The notes below the pieces were generated by a model. That model made no database searches and was not told where the DNA came from. It saw nothing but the letters and a program-made list of their open reading frames with translations. The translations under genes were made by a program, and so were the position numbers. Below are positions 1-12,216 of a stretch of 64,000 nucleotides of DNA, one piece after another. The stretch's first letter is position 1. Each line of letters begins with the position of its first letter. Origin of the DNA: Serinicoccus sediminis (GTDB taxonomy: Bacteria > Actinomycetota > Actinomycetes > Actinomycetales > Dermatophilaceae); NCBI RefSeq assembly GCF_004153545.1, contig NZ_SDVA01000015.1:1-64000 (forward strand), given 5' to 3'.

Positions 1-77
1 CGAACCCGGAAGCTAAGCCTGACAGCGCCGATGGTACTGCACTGGGAACGGTGTGGGAGAGTAGGACACCGCCGGAC
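1..77 (+). rRNA. rrf: 5S ribosomal RNA, 3' portion
   Basis: The left edge begins inside a 5S rRNA. The stretch running from GAACCCGGAAGCTAAG through GGTACTGCACTGGGAACG to GGAGAGTAGGACACCGCC is the conserved 3' two thirds of actinobacterial 5S. The 5' part lies outside the window. The exact 3' end is placed at about 77 by similarity and may be off by a few bases. A strong terminator follows 10 bases later, so this is the end of an rRNA operon transcribed rightwards. Confidence 0.95.
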
Positions 78-86
78 CACCCTTCA

Positions 87-120
87 CGAAAGGGCCCGCC
101 CACCAGGGCGGGCCCTTTCG
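87..120 (+). terminator. Intrinsic terminator of the rRNA operon
   Basis: A perfect 14-bp stem (87-100 with 107-120) encloses the 6-base loop CACCAG. The arms start with CGAAAGGGC and end with GCCCTTTCG, so the pairing covers the A and T tracts. It lies directly after the 5S rRNA, as expected for the end of an rrn operon. Confidence 0.93.
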
Positions 121-185
121 CATGCCCTGGCCGTCTCGGGGGGAGTGTCCTGAGAGGATGAGGGGGTGGTCGAAGGAGGGGACTC

Positions 186-1946
186 ATGACGTCAGGCAGG
201 ATCATGCACGGTCGACGCGTCCGCCGGCTGGCGGCGCGGACGCTGCCGCGGCCCGTGGCCGAGCGGGTGCGAGAGGTGCGCCGCCGACGCCGGCAGGAGG
301 CGGCCGCGGCGCGCCGGGAGCAGCGTGCCGCCGAGCGGAGGGCGGAGCTGCTGGGGTCCGACCCGCAGGTGCGCGTGGTCGCAGCCGGCTCGTGGGAGGG
401 CCCGGGCCGGGTGGTCGAGGACTTCACGACCGACCAGGCGCGCGAGCACAACCTCAGGCTGGTCGCCGACGTGCTCGACGCGGAGGGGGTCGGCTACTTC
501 CTGGTGCGCGGACACTCGGCCCGACGGTGCGTGTTGGGCGTGCACCTGCGTGACCGGCCGACCGTGTTCCGGGCCATGCGGGCGCGTCACGACCTGAGCG
601 CCGTCTGGGCGGTGAAGCCGGGTCCGGGCGGATCGGCCGCCGTCGCCTGCGCCTACGTCGACGGCGGGCTGGACAGCGGGATCAAGTCCAGCATGGTCGT
701 CCGGTTCGCGGAGCCGCTGGTGTCCGGGTCGGGCCGGGTCGTCGGAGGTCTCGAGTTCGGCTGTGACGTCGAGTTCTGGCAGGACGCCGACGACCTGCTC
801 GCAAAGGAGAGCGGCCGCCGTCGGCTGGACGAGCTGCGGTCGCAGACACCGCACCGGGCGCTGTCAGGTGCGCTGGTGGCCCCGCGGACGAACCGGGTGT
901 CCGACGTGGTGCCGCGATCGGCGCAGCAGCCCGCCGTGGCCTGCGTCGGCGGACGTGAGGTCCCGACCTTTCAGCCGTTCACCTGGACGCTCACCGAGGA
1001 CGTGAGCTTCCCGGTCGACGTGGTCTACACCTGGGTCGACGGAGCCGACCCGACGCACGCGGCCCGACGTGCTCTCTACTCGGGAGAGGCGCCGGTGGGT
1101 CTGGGCGCCAACGCCTCGAGGTATGCGAGCCACGACGAGCTGCGCTACTCGCTGCGGTCACTGCACATGTACGCCCCGTTCGTCCGGCACGTCTACGTCG
1201 TCACCGACGACCAGGTGCCGTGGTGGCTCGACGCGGGGGCCGAGGGGATCACGGTGGTCGACCACCGCGACATCTTCGCCGACCCGTGTGCGCTGCCGAC
1301 CTTCAACTCGCACGCCATCGAGGCCCGTCTGCACCACATCCCGGGTCTGTCCGAGCACTATCTGTACCTCAACGACGACGTCTTCCTCGGGCGGATGCGC
1401 CGGGCTGAGGACTTCTTCCACGCCAACGGCATCGCCCAGGTGCCGTTCTCCTCCGCGCAGTTCGGCATCGGGGACACGGTCGAGGGTGAGGTGGCGCCGA
1501 ACTCAGCCGGGAAGAACGTCCGTGCCCTCTTCCAGTCCGACTTCGGGCGGGGGATCACGCACAAGTTCAAGCACGCCCCCCACCCGCAGATCCGGTCGGT
1601 CATGACCGAGCTCGAGGAGAGGTACGCCGAGGTGGTGGACCGCACGACTCGGACCCGGTTCCGCTCCACCGCCGACGTGGCCATGGCCGGCACCATGCAT
1701 CACCACTACGCGCTGTTCACCGGGCGTGCCGTGTCGGCACAGATCCGGATGCGATACGTCAACATCTCCTCCGCCGACGCCGTCCGTCGCCTCGAGCAGC
1801 TGGGTGCCTCGACCTCGGTCGACAGCTTCTGTCTCAACGACGTGGACACGCCGGAGGGATCGCGCGAGGAGGTCCAGGCGATGGTGGGCCGCTTCCTGGA
1901 GGAGCGCTTCCCGTTCCCGTCCCCGTGGGAGCGTCGACCGGTCTGA
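186..1946 (+). CDS. Stealth family protein (sugar-phosphate transferase)
   Basis: A 586-residue protein with all four Stealth conserved regions. CR1 lies near residue 275 (FPVDVVYTWVDGADP), CR2 at about 311-420 (the RYASHDELRYSLRS and YLYLNDDVFLG stretches), CR3 at about 437-480 (KNVRALFQSDFG, HAPHPQ) and CR4 at about 524-580 (YVNISSADAV to FCLNDVDTPE). The family transfers sugar-1-phosphate from a nucleotide sugar in cell-wall or capsular phosphoglycan synthesis, and relates to GlcNAc-1-phosphotransferase. The N-terminal 200 residues are basic then variable, as in other actinobacterial members. The ATG follows AAGGAGGGG with normal spacing. It stands alone just downstream of the rRNA operon, with no other wall-glycan gene next to it, so the acceptor is unknown. 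Confidence 0.88.
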   Translation: MTSGRIMHGRRVRRLAARTLPRPVAERVREVRRRRRQEAAAARREQRAAERRAELLGSDPQVRVVAAGSWEGPGRVVEDFTTDQAREHNLRLVADVLDAEGVGYFLVRGHSARRCVLGVHLRDRPTVFRAMRARHDLSAVWAVKPGPGGSAAVACAYVDGGLDSGIKSSMVVRFAEPLVSGSGRVVGGLEFGCDVEFWQDADDLLAKESGRRRLDELRSQTPHRALSGALVAPRTNRVSDVVPRSAQQPAVACVGGREVPTFQPFTWTLTEDVSFPVDVVYTWVDGADPTHAARRALYSGEAPVGLGANASRYASHDELRYSLRSLHMYAPFVRHVYVVTDDQVPWWLDAGAEGITVVDHRDIFADPCALPTFNSHAIEARLHHIPGLSEHYLYLNDDVFLGRMRRAEDFFHANGIAQVPFSSAQFGIGDTVEGEVAPNSAGKNVRALFQSDFGRGITHKFKHAPHPQIRSVMTELEERYAEVVDRTTRTRFRSTADVAMAGTMHHHYALFTGRAVSAQIRMRYVNISSADAVRRLEQLGASTSVDSFCLNDVDTPEGSREEVQAMVGRFLEERFPFPSPWERRPV

Positions 1947-1967
1947 CCGTCCTGCTGGGGACGACGT

Positions 1968-1983
1968 CTGCAAGTTCTTGCAG
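1968..1983. promoter_or_regulatory. Inverted-repeat operator upstream of the amylopullulanase
   Basis: A perfect 7-2-7 inverted repeat, CTGCAAG-TT-CTTGCAG, ends 7 bases before the proposed -35 box of the downstream glycosidase gene. The half-site resembles the CTTGCAG elements I recall upstream of Streptomyces amylase/maltose genes bound by LacI-type MalR regulators. The symmetry is seen; the regulator assignment is inference. Confidence 0.6.
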
Positions 1984-1990
1984 CTTCCTG

Positions 1991-2019
1991 TTGTGTTCTG
2001 TGCAGGATGGCTCTAGGTT
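1991..2019 (+). promoter_or_regulatory. Promoter of the secreted amylopullulanase
   Basis: TTGTGT at 1991-1996 and TAGGTT at 2014-2019 are separated by exactly 17 bases. Together they give a sigma-70-like promoter about 40 bases upstream of the ATG. The operator-like inverted repeat lies just upstream of the -35 box. Confidence 0.55.
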
Positions 2020-2057
2020 GAGCAGCAACGTCCCTCAGCCCGACCCTGGAGACCGCA

Positions 2058-5000
2058 ATGACGCGTCCGCTTCTCGCTGCCTGCGTGGCCACCGCCCTGC
2101 TCGCCACCACCGGGGCCGCCACGCTCGCCGGCCAGACCCTCGCCCCCGCACCAGCCGCGGCGCAGGAGCCGCGCACGGTCACCCTGGTGGGGGACCTGCA
2201 GGACGAGCTGGGGTGCGACGCGGACTGGGCTCCCGGTTGCGACGCCACCCGCCTCGACCCGGTGGAGGGCAGCCCCGACGTCTACCGGTCCACCTTCGAG
2301 GTCCCCGCGGGGCGCTGGGAGTACAAGGTGGCTCTCGACGGTGGATGGGACGAGTCCCACCCGGAGGGCAACCTCGCGGTGGAGGTGCAGGGGCCGGCCG
2401 CGCTCGAGTTCTCCTTCGACGACACGACCGACGAGGTCGGGCTGGTGCCGCTGCTCGACCCGCCGGACGCCGCGCAGGACGAGGCCCTCGCCGGGGAGAG
2501 CCTGCGGGCCCCGGTGACCCGGGAGCAGTTCTACTTCGTCATGGCCGACCGGTTCGCCAACGGCGACCCGTCCAACGACACCGCCGGGCTCGACGGCGAC
2601 CGGCTGACCCACGGGTTCGACCCCACCGACAAGGGCTTCTACCACGGGGGCGACCTGGCCGGCATCATGGACCGCCTCGACTACATCGAGGGCCTCGGCA
2701 CCACCGCCATCTGGCTGACCCCGAGCTTCAAGAACCGCCCGGTGCAGGGCAGCGGTGCCGATGCCAGCGCCGGCTACCACGGCTACTGGATCACCGACTT
2801 CACCCAGATCGACCCGCACCTGGGGACCAACGAGGAGATGAAGGCGCTCATCGACGAGGCGCACTCCCGGGGGATGAAGGTCTACTTCGACATCATCACC
2901 AACCACACGGCCGACGTCATCGACTACGCCGAGGGGGAGTACGGCTACGTCGACAAGGCGACCGAGCCGTACCGGGACGCGTCGGGGGCCGCCTTCGACG
3001 ACCGCGACTACGTCGGCAAGCCCTTCCCGCTGCTCGACCCCGAGGTGTCCTTCCCCTACACGCCGGTGTTCCGGACCGAGGAGGACGCCGAGGTCAAGGT
3101 GCCGGCCTGGCTCAACGACCGCACGCTCTACCACAACCGCGGCGACTCCACCTTCGCCGGCGAGTCCAGCCTCTACGGCGACTTCATCGGGCTGGACGAC
3201 CTGTTCACCGAGAACCCCGAGGTGGTCGACGGGATGGTCGACATCTACTCCACCTGGGCCGACCTGGGGATCGACGGCTTCCGCATCGACACCGTCAAGC
3301 ACGTCAACCTGGAGTTCTGGCAGGAGTTCAGCCCGCGGGTGCTCGAGGCGGCGCGGACGGACAACGACGACTTCTTCATGTTCGGCGAGGTCTACGACTC
3401 CAACCCCGACTACCTGTCGGGCTTCACCACCGAGGGCGAGCTCCAGGCCGTCATCGACTTCGGCTTCCAGGCCCGCGCCATCGGGTTCGCCAAGGGGGGT
3501 GCCACGACCGACCTGCGCAGCTTCTACGCCCAGGACGACTACTACACCGACACCGACTCCAACGCCTACCAGCTGCCGACCTTCACCGGGAACCACGACA
3601 TGGGGCGGGCCGCGATGATGCTGGCCGGTGACCACTCGGGGCAGGACCTGCAGCGCCGGGTCGAGCTGACCAACGCCCTCATGTTCCTCACCCGTGGCCA
3701 ACCGGTCGTCTACTACGGCGACGAGCAGGGCTTCATCGGCAGCGGTGGCGACAAGGACGCCCGGCAGGACATGTTCGCCACCGAGGTCGAGCAGTACGCC
3801 ACCGAGCCGGTCATCGGCGCCCCGTCCGGGGCGCGGGACCGCTACGACACCGGCCACCCGTTGTACCGCCAGATCGCCACGCTGAGCGACCTGGTCGCCG
3901 CCAACCCGGCGCTCGCCGACGGGGCGCAGATCCACCGCTACGCCAGCGACGACGCGGGCATCTACGCCTTCTCCCGGATCGACGCCGACGAGCAGGTGGA
4001 GTACCTCGTCGTCGCGAACAACTCCGAGGAGCCCCGGCAGGCCGAGCTGTCGGCCTACGGGCCGCGCACGATGTTCCGGGCCATCTACGGAGACCGTGGC
4101 CGCATCCTCACCGACGCCGGGGGCCGGCTCACGGTCGACGTCGACCCGCTGTCGGTCGAGGTCTACCGGGCGCAGAGCCCCCTGCGACCCCGGCGCGAGG
4201 CGCCCGCGGTGACGTTGCGCACCCCGTCAGCCGGTGACGTGGTGGGCGGTCGTGCCGAGATCGCCGCGGCGGTCCCGGAGAACGTCTTCGCCCAGGTCAC
4301 CTTCGCCTACCGCCCTGTCGGCGTCTCCGACTGGACGGTGCTGGGCACCGACGACAACGCCCCCTACCGGGTCTTCCACGACGTCAGCGGTATGCCGCAG
4401 GGCACCCTGCTCGAGTACCGCGCCGTCCTGGAGGACCACTCCGGCAACGTGTCCGGGTCCTCCGGCTACGGCATCGTGGGGGAGCCGGGCACCGGAGGCG
4501 GTGGCGGCGGTGGGGTCGACCCCATCGGTCCCGTCGAGCAGCCGGACGCCGTCATCGTGCCCGGCAACCACAACGCGGCCATGGGCTGCGCCGGCGACTG
4601 GCAGCCCGACTGCGACGAGGCCCAGCTGTCGCTCGACGCCGCCGACGGCGTCTGGAAGCAGACCTTCGACGCCGGCACGATCCCGGCCGGCGACTACGAG
4701 TACAAGGCCGCGATCAACCGGTCCTGGGACGAGAACTACGGCGCCGGAGGCGTCCCGGGCGGGGGCAACATCGCCTACGCGGCGGACGGCGGACCGGTGA
4801 GCTTCTACTACGAGCACGCGCGCCACTACGTCACCTCGGACGCCGAGGGCCCGATCATCACCGCCCCCGGGTCGATGCAGAGCGAGCTCGGCTGCCCGGG
4901 CGACTGGTCGCCCGACTGCATGGCGCCGTGGCTCATCGATCCTGACGGGGACGGCACCTACACCTACGCGACCACGCAGATCCCGGCCGGGACCTACGAG

Positions 5001-7781
5001 GTCAAGGTCGCGCACGGGCTGAGCTGGGACGAGAACTACGGCGCCGGAGGCGCGCCGGGCGGGGACAACATCGGCTTCTCGGTGCCCTCGGCCGGGGTCC
5101 TCACCACCTTCAGCTACGAGCTGGAGACCCACGTCCTCACCGTCTCCACCTCGCAGGCGGGGGTCGCCCCCGACCTCACCTCGCAGCGGGCCTACTGGGT
5201 GGCCGACAACCTGGTCGCCTGGCCGGCCGACGACGTGGACGACCCGCGGCTGAGCGACTGGCGCCTGCACTGGTCGGCCGACGGCGGGCTCGCGGTGGAC
5301 GCCGAGGCGGTCACCGGCGGCAGCAGCTCGGCGCTGACCCTGGTCCCGGAGGGTCTGCCGGCGCAGGTGCTGGAGGACTTCCCGCACCTGGAGGGCTACC
5401 TGGCGCTGCGTCTGGACCGGCAGAGCGCCCGCGCCGCCGACGAGATCCTCACCGGGCAGGTGGCGGTGGCGAGGTATGACGACCTCGGCCGGCTCGTGGA
5501 TGCGACCGGGGTGCAGATCCCCGGCGTCCTCGACGACCTCTACGCCGAGAAGGCGGCCGACGCCGACCTGGGCGTCAGCTGGCGCGGACGCAGCCCGAGC
5601 CTGCGGCTCTGGGCCCCGACCGCGCAGGACGTCGACCTGCTGACCTGGCCCGCGGGCGGCTCCGGGGAGCCGCGACGGACGGAGATGCGCCGCACCTCCG
5701 ACGGCACCTGGTCCGTCGCCGGCAAGACCGCCTGGACCGGCCGGGAGTACCTCTACGAGGTCGACGTCTTCGTGCCGTCGACCGGTGCGGTCGAGACCAA
5801 CCTGGTGACCGACCCGTACTCCGTCGCGCTGACCCTGGACAGCCGCCGCTCGGTCCTGGTGAACCTCGACGACCGCCGCTGGCAGCCGCGGGCGTGGCGC
5901 GAGGCCTCGGCACCGCGGCTGGAGGACGAGGTCGACCAGACGATCTACGAGCTGCACGTGCGCGACTTCTCGGTGTCCGACCCCGACGTGCCCGCAGAGC
6001 TGCGGGGGTCCTACCTCGCCTTCGCCGAGGACGGCTACGGCCGACGGCACCTGGAGGCGCTCGCCGACGCCGGCATGAACACCGTGCACCTGCTCCCGAC
6101 CTTCGACATCGCCTCGATCCCGGAGGCGACCGCGGACGCGGACGCCGTGCCGACGCCGGACTGCGACCTCGACGCGCTCCCGCCGGACAGCGAGGAGCAG
6201 CAGGCGTGCGTCATGGCGCAGGCCGACGCCGACGCCTTCAACTGGGGCTACGACCCGTGGCACTTCATGGCGCCCGAGGGCTCCTACGCCTCGACGACCG
6301 CGGCCGCGCAGGGCGGGACCCGGGTCGCCGAGTTCCGCACGATGGTCGGGGGCCTGCACGAGTCGGGCATGCGGGTGGTCCTGGACCAGGTGTTCAACCA
6401 CACGGCGCAGTCGGGGCAGGGCGACAAGAGCGTCCTCGACAAGGTCGTGCCCGGCTACTACCACCGGCTCGACGACGTCGGCCAGGTGGAGACCTCGACC
6501 TGCTGCCAGAACATCGCCACCGAGCACGCCATGGCGCAGAAGCTCATGGTGGACGCCGTGGTGCTGTGGGCCCGCGACTACAAGGTCGACGGCTTCCGCT
6601 TCGACCTCATGGGGCACCACAGCCGGGAGAACATGGAGGCCGTCCGGGCCGCCCTCGACGAGCTGACCCAACGTCGCGACGGGGTCGACGGGACCCGGGT
6701 GACGCTCTACGGGGAGGGGTGGAACTTCGGCGAGGTCGCCGACAACGCCCGGTTCTACCAGGCCACCCAGGGCCAGCTGGACGGCACGTCCGTCGGCACC
6801 TTCAACGACCGGCTCCGCGACGGCGTGCGCGGGGGCGGGCCGTTCGACGAGGACCCCGGCGCGGAGAAGGGCTTCGCCACGGGCGGCTCGAGCGGCAACG
6901 ACACCGACCTCGTGCAGCTCGGCCTGGCCGGCAACCTGCGCGACCTCGAGCTGCGCAGCCAGGAGACCGGCGAGGTGGTCACCGGGGAGCAGATCTCCTA
7001 CAACGGCGCCCCCGCGGGGTACGCCGAGCACCCCGACGAGGTCGTGACCTACGTCGACGCCCACGACAACGAGACGATCTTCGACGCCCTGACCTTCAAG
7101 CTGCCCCAGGACCTGCCGATGGAGGACCGGGTGCGGATGAACACCCTCGCCCTGTCCACCACCGCCCTGTCCCAGTCGATCAGCTTCTGGCACGGCGGGG
7201 CCGACCTGCTGCGCAGCAAGAGCCTGGACCGCAACTCCTACAACAGCGGCGACTGGTTCAACGTGCTGGACTTCACCCGGACCGACAACGGCTTCGGCCG
7301 GGGCCTGCCGCCGGCGGCCGACAACGAGGACAAGTGGGACCTCATGCGCCCGCTGCTCGCCGACCCGGCGCTGGCGCCTGCCCCGGCCGACATCGAGCAG
7401 GCCTCGGCGATGGCCGCGGACCTGCTGCGGCTGCGCTTCTCGAGCGACCTGTTCCGGCTGGCCGACCCGGAGCTGGTCCGGGACAAGGTGTCCTTCCCCG
7501 TCTCCGGGACCGAGGACGGTGACGCCCAGGTGATCGTCATGCGGGTGGACGACACCGTCGGCGCGGACGTCGACCCGGAGCTGGACGGGCTGGTGGTCGT
7601 CTTCAACGCGAGCGCCCAGCCGGTGGACCAGGTCGTCCCCGACCTGGCCGGGGAGCAGCTGGAGCTGTCGCCGGTCCAGGCGGGCGGCGCCGACGAGGTG
7701 GTCAAGGACGCGTCGTGGGACCCGTCCACGGGCACCGCGACCGTGCCGGCCCGGACCGTGGCGGTCTTCGTCCAGCCGTGA
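2058..7781 (+). CDS. pulA: Secreted bifunctional alpha-amylase/pullulanase
   Basis: A 1907-residue multidomain enzyme that degrades alpha-glucans outside the cell. A Sec signal peptide (about 1-36, ending APAAAQ) is followed by an X25-type starch module, then a complete GH13 alpha-amylase. Its catalytic residues are visible: D411 in GFRIDTVKH, E444 in FGEVYD and D514 in GNHDMG. Two more X25 modules follow at about 830-1030 (both with SWDENYGAGG). The second half is a pullulanase: a CBM48-like region, YELHVRDFS, NWGYDPWHF, D1516 in GFRFDLMGHH, E1553 in YGEGWNFGE and D1670 in DAHDNET, then a DUF3372-like C-terminus. It should cut both alpha-1,4 and alpha-1,6 bonds. No sortase motif or membrane anchor is visible, so it is probably released. 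The next gene is a cytoplasmic paralogue of its second half. Confidence 0.93.
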   Translation: MTRPLLAACVATALLATTGAATLAGQTLAPAPAAAQEPRTVTLVGDLQDELGCDADWAPGCDATRLDPVEGSPDVYRSTFEVPAGRWEYKVALDGGWDESHPEGNLAVEVQGPAALEFSFDDTTDEVGLVPLLDPPDAAQDEALAGESLRAPVTREQFYFVMADRFANGDPSNDTAGLDGDRLTHGFDPTDKGFYHGGDLAGIMDRLDYIEGLGTTAIWLTPSFKNRPVQGSGADASAGYHGYWITDFTQIDPHLGTNEEMKALIDEAHSRGMKVYFDIITNHTADVIDYAEGEYGYVDKATEPYRDASGAAFDDRDYVGKPFPLLDPEVSFPYTPVFRTEEDAEVKVPAWLNDRTLYHNRGDSTFAGESSLYGDFIGLDDLFTENPEVVDGMVDIYSTWADLGIDGFRIDTVKHVNLEFWQEFSPRVLEAARTDNDDFFMFGEVYDSNPDYLSGFTTEGELQAVIDFGFQARAIGFAKGGATTDLRSFYAQDDYYTDTDSNAYQLPTFTGNHDMGRAAMMLAGDHSGQDLQRRVELTNALMFLTRGQPVVYYGDEQGFIGSGGDKDARQDMFATEVEQYATEPVIGAPSGARDRYDTGHPLYRQIATLSDLVAANPALADGAQIHRYASDDAGIYAFSRIDADEQVEYLVVANNSEEPRQAELSAYGPRTMFRAIYGDRGRILTDAGGRLTVDVDPLSVEVYRAQSPLRPRREAPAVTLRTPSAGDVVGGRAEIAAAVPENVFAQVTFAYRPVGVSDWTVLGTDDNAPYRVFHDVSGMPQGTLLEYRAVLEDHSGNVSGSSGYGIVGEPGTGGGGGGGVDPIGPVEQPDAVIVPGNHNAAMGCAGDWQPDCDEAQLSLDAADGVWKQTFDAGTIPAGDYEYKAAINRSWDENYGAGGVPGGGNIAYAADGGPVSFYYEHARHYVTSDAEGPIITAPGSMQSELGCPGDWSPDCMAPWLIDPDGDGTYTYATTQIPAGTYEVKVAHGLSWDENYGAGGAPGGDNIGFSVPSAGVLTTFSYELETHVLTVSTSQAGVAPDLTSQRAYWVADNLVAWPADDVDDPRLSDWRLHWSADGGLAVDAEAVTGGSSSALTLVPEGLPAQVLEDFPHLEGYLALRLDRQSARAADEILTGQVAVARYDDLGRLVDATGVQIPGVLDDLYAEKAADADLGVSWRGRSPSLRLWAPTAQDVDLLTWPAGGSGEPRRTEMRRTSDGTWSVAGKTAWTGREYLYEVDVFVPSTGAVETNLVTDPYSVALTLDSRRSVLVNLDDRRWQPRAWREASAPRLEDEVDQTIYELHVRDFSVSDPDVPAELRGSYLAFAEDGYGRRHLEALADAGMNTVHLLPTFDIASIPEATADADAVPTPDCDLDALPPDSEEQQACVMAQADADAFNWGYDPWHFMAPEGSYASTTAAAQGGTRVAEFRTMVGGLHESGMRVVLDQVFNHTAQSGQGDKSVLDKVVPGYYHRLDDVGQVETSTCCQNIATEHAMAQKLMVDAVVLWARDYKVDGFRFDLMGHHSRENMEAVRAALDELTQRRDGVDGTRVTLYGEGWNFGEVADNARFYQATQGQLDGTSVGTFNDRLRDGVRGGGPFDEDPGAEKGFATGGSSGNDTDLVQLGLAGNLRDLELRSQETGEVVTGEQISYNGAPAGYAEHPDEVVTYVDAHDNETIFDALTFKLPQDLPMEDRVRMNTLALSTTALSQSISFWHGGADLLRSKSLDRNSYNSGDWFNVLDFTRTDNGFGRGLPPAADNEDKWDLMRPLLADPALAPAPADIEQASAMAADLLRLRFSSDLFRLADPELVRDKVSFPVSGTEDGDAQVIVMRVDDTVGADVDPELDGLVVVFNASAQPVDQVVPDLAGEQLELSPVQAGGADEVVKDASWDPSTGTATVPARTVAVFVQP

Positions 7782-7802
7782 GCGGCGGGGCAGGATGGGC
7801 CC

Positions 7803-10428
<2,626 letters not shown>

Positions 10429-10454
<26 letters not shown>

Positions 10455-10995
10455 CCGACGGCGGCAGGGGGAGCGCGCAGGTGTAGACCACCACCCGCCG
10501 GGCCTGAGGGTTGCCCTGACCGACGCGGCGGTAGCGCTCCAGCACCTCCAGCAGCTCGGCCCGCAGCGCGGTGGCCTGCTCCGCGGTCACCTGCACCATG
10601 TGGTCCTCCAGGCCGCAGGTCTCGCGCCACGCCGGGTGCTCGTCGTCCTTCCGGAGCAGCCAGCTGCGGGCCTGGTCGCCGAAGTACGCGAGGTAGTCCA
10701 GCGCCAGCCAGTCGGCCGCCTGGGCGTCGTCCTCGTCCAGCGGCTCGTCCTCCTGGCCCATCGCCGGCGCGAGGTCCAGGGCCCGCCACACCCGCCGCCG
10801 CCCGGTGCCGGTACCGGTGTCCTCGACGAGGCCCACCTCGGCGAGCTTGCGCAGGTGGTACGACGTGGCCCCGGTGTGGGTGTCGAGCGCCTGGGCGAGC
10901 TCGGTGGCCGTCGCGTGACCGTGCACCCGCAGCTCGGCGAGCAACCGGCTGCGCAGCGGGTGGGCCAGCGTACGCAGGGCGGAACGCTCGGTCAT
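10429..10995 (-). CDS. ArsR-family winged-helix transcriptional regulator
   Basis: A 188-residue protein. The N-terminal part (about 1-85) is a winged helix of the ArsR/HTH_20 class: LRTLAHPLRSRLLAEL, then ATATELAQALD and TGATSYHLRKLAEVGLV as the helix-turn-helix, and a wing rich in Gly/Thr. No metal-binding ELCVCD-type motif is present, so the effector is unlikely to be arsenic or a classical metal. The C-terminal half is acidic with Trp and Tyr residues and may bind a ligand. The start is set at the ATG at 10995, one base beyond the stop of the permease gene upstream, so the two are co-transcribed. Confidence 0.85.
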
Positions 10996-10996
10996 C

Positions 10997-12169
10997 TCAG
11001 GTCTCCTGCTGGAAGCTCTCGCGGGTCGTCCCGGCCCGGGCCGTGTCGGGGTTGGAGGCGAGGAAGGCGTTGACCCACCGGGCCGCGGGGTCCGCGTCGA
11101 TGAGCACGGCCTTGACGAGCAGCGTCGCCGGCAGCGCCAGCAGTGCACCCACCGGGCCCAGCACCCAGGCCCAGACGATGAGGGAGATGAAGGCCACCGT
11201 CGGGGTGACACCGACCGCGTCGCCGGTGAACTTCGGCTGGATGAGGCTCTGGATGACGAAGTTGAGGGCGCTGTAGACCACGACGACGAGCAGCGCGTTG
11301 ACCGGCCCGTTGGCCAGCAGTGCGACCGCCGCCGGGGGGACCAGGCCGATGACGAAGCCGATGTTGGGGATGTAGTTGGTCAGGAAGGCCACGACGCCCC
11401 AGGCCAGGGCCAGGGGGACCCCGAGCCAGAACAGCGCGACGACGTCCAGCACGGCGACGATGAGGCCGAAGAGCGTGGTCACGACCCAGTAGCGGCGGAC
11501 CCCCTGCGCGAAGCTCGCCAGGGCGTGGGCGACGTTAGGGTGCTGCTCGTCGACGAGGGCCATCCGGCGGCCGGCGCTCATGGTGTCGATCATGAGGAAG
11601 AAGATGACGATGACCGTCGTCGTCAGGAGGCCGAGGATCCCACCCAGGTTGCCGATGACCCCACCGAGGGCACCGATGAGGCGGGCCGGGTCCAGCACCG
11701 ACTCCAGCTGTCGGGTCAGGGTGTCCTGCTGCAGCCCGTAGCCCTCGAGGAAGGTCACGGCCTGGGTGTAGAGCTCGCGGTAGCGCTGGCGGTACTCCGG
11801 GGAGCTGAGCTCTTCCACCATGGCGGCCGCCGACCACCCCAGGGCGGTGAAGAAGGCGATGAGGAAGGCGAAGATCGCGCCGCCGGTGAGCACGGCGGCG
11901 ATGATGCGCGGCACTCCCACGCCGACCAGCCATCGTTGCAGCGGGGCCGCGGCGAGGACGAGGTTGAGGGCCAGGAAGGTGGGGGCGATGTAGTCACGCA
12001 GCTGGTTCAGCCCGAGCAGGACGGCGAAGGCCAGCGCGATCCCGAGCAGCACCACCACCGCCCGCGGCCACGGCGACCCCGCGGCGGGCGTGGGCGTCGG
12101 CGCCGGGGGAGTGACCGCCGGCGGTGGGTGGCCGGGCCTGCTGCGACGCAGGGAGGGTAGGACGGGCAC
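10997..12169 (-). CDS. AI-2E family (TqsA/PerM-like) membrane transporter
   Basis: A 390-residue polytopic membrane protein of the AI-2E transporter family. It has a proline-rich cytoplasmic N-terminus (1-35), paired hydrophobic helices at about 36-110, a soluble segment with alternating charges (about 115-170), and a C-terminal membrane block with the family hallmarks FLTNYIPNIGFVIGLVPP and IQPKFTGDAVGVTP. Members are proposed to export small molecules such as autoinducer-2, but most have no known substrate. The GTG start is preceded by GAGAGGAG. It forms a two-gene operon with the downstream ArsR-like regulator. A perfect palindrome lies 48 bases upstream. Confidence 0.87.
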   Translation of the reverse strand: MPVLPSLRRSRPGHPPPAVTPPAPTPTPAAGSPWPRAVVVLLGIALAFAVLLGLNQLRDYIAPTFLALNLVLAAAPLQRWLVGVGVPRIIAAVLTGGAIFAFLIAFFTALGWSAAAMVEELSSPEYRQRYRELYTQAVTFLEGYGLQQDTLTRQLESVLDPARLIGALGGVIGNLGGILGLLTTTVIVIFFLMIDTMSAGRRMALVDEQHPNVAHALASFAQGVRRYWVVTTLFGLIVAVLDVVALFWLGVPLALAWGVVAFLTNYIPNIGFVIGLVPPAAVALLANGPVNALLVVVVYSALNFVIQSLIQPKFTGDAVGVTPTVAFISLIVWAWVLGPVGALLALPATLLVKAVLIDADPAARWVNAFLASNPDTARAGTTRESFQQET

Positions 12170-12216
12170 GGCGGGCTCCTCTCGACCAGCCTGAGGCTAC
12201 GCCACCCAGGCGTCGA

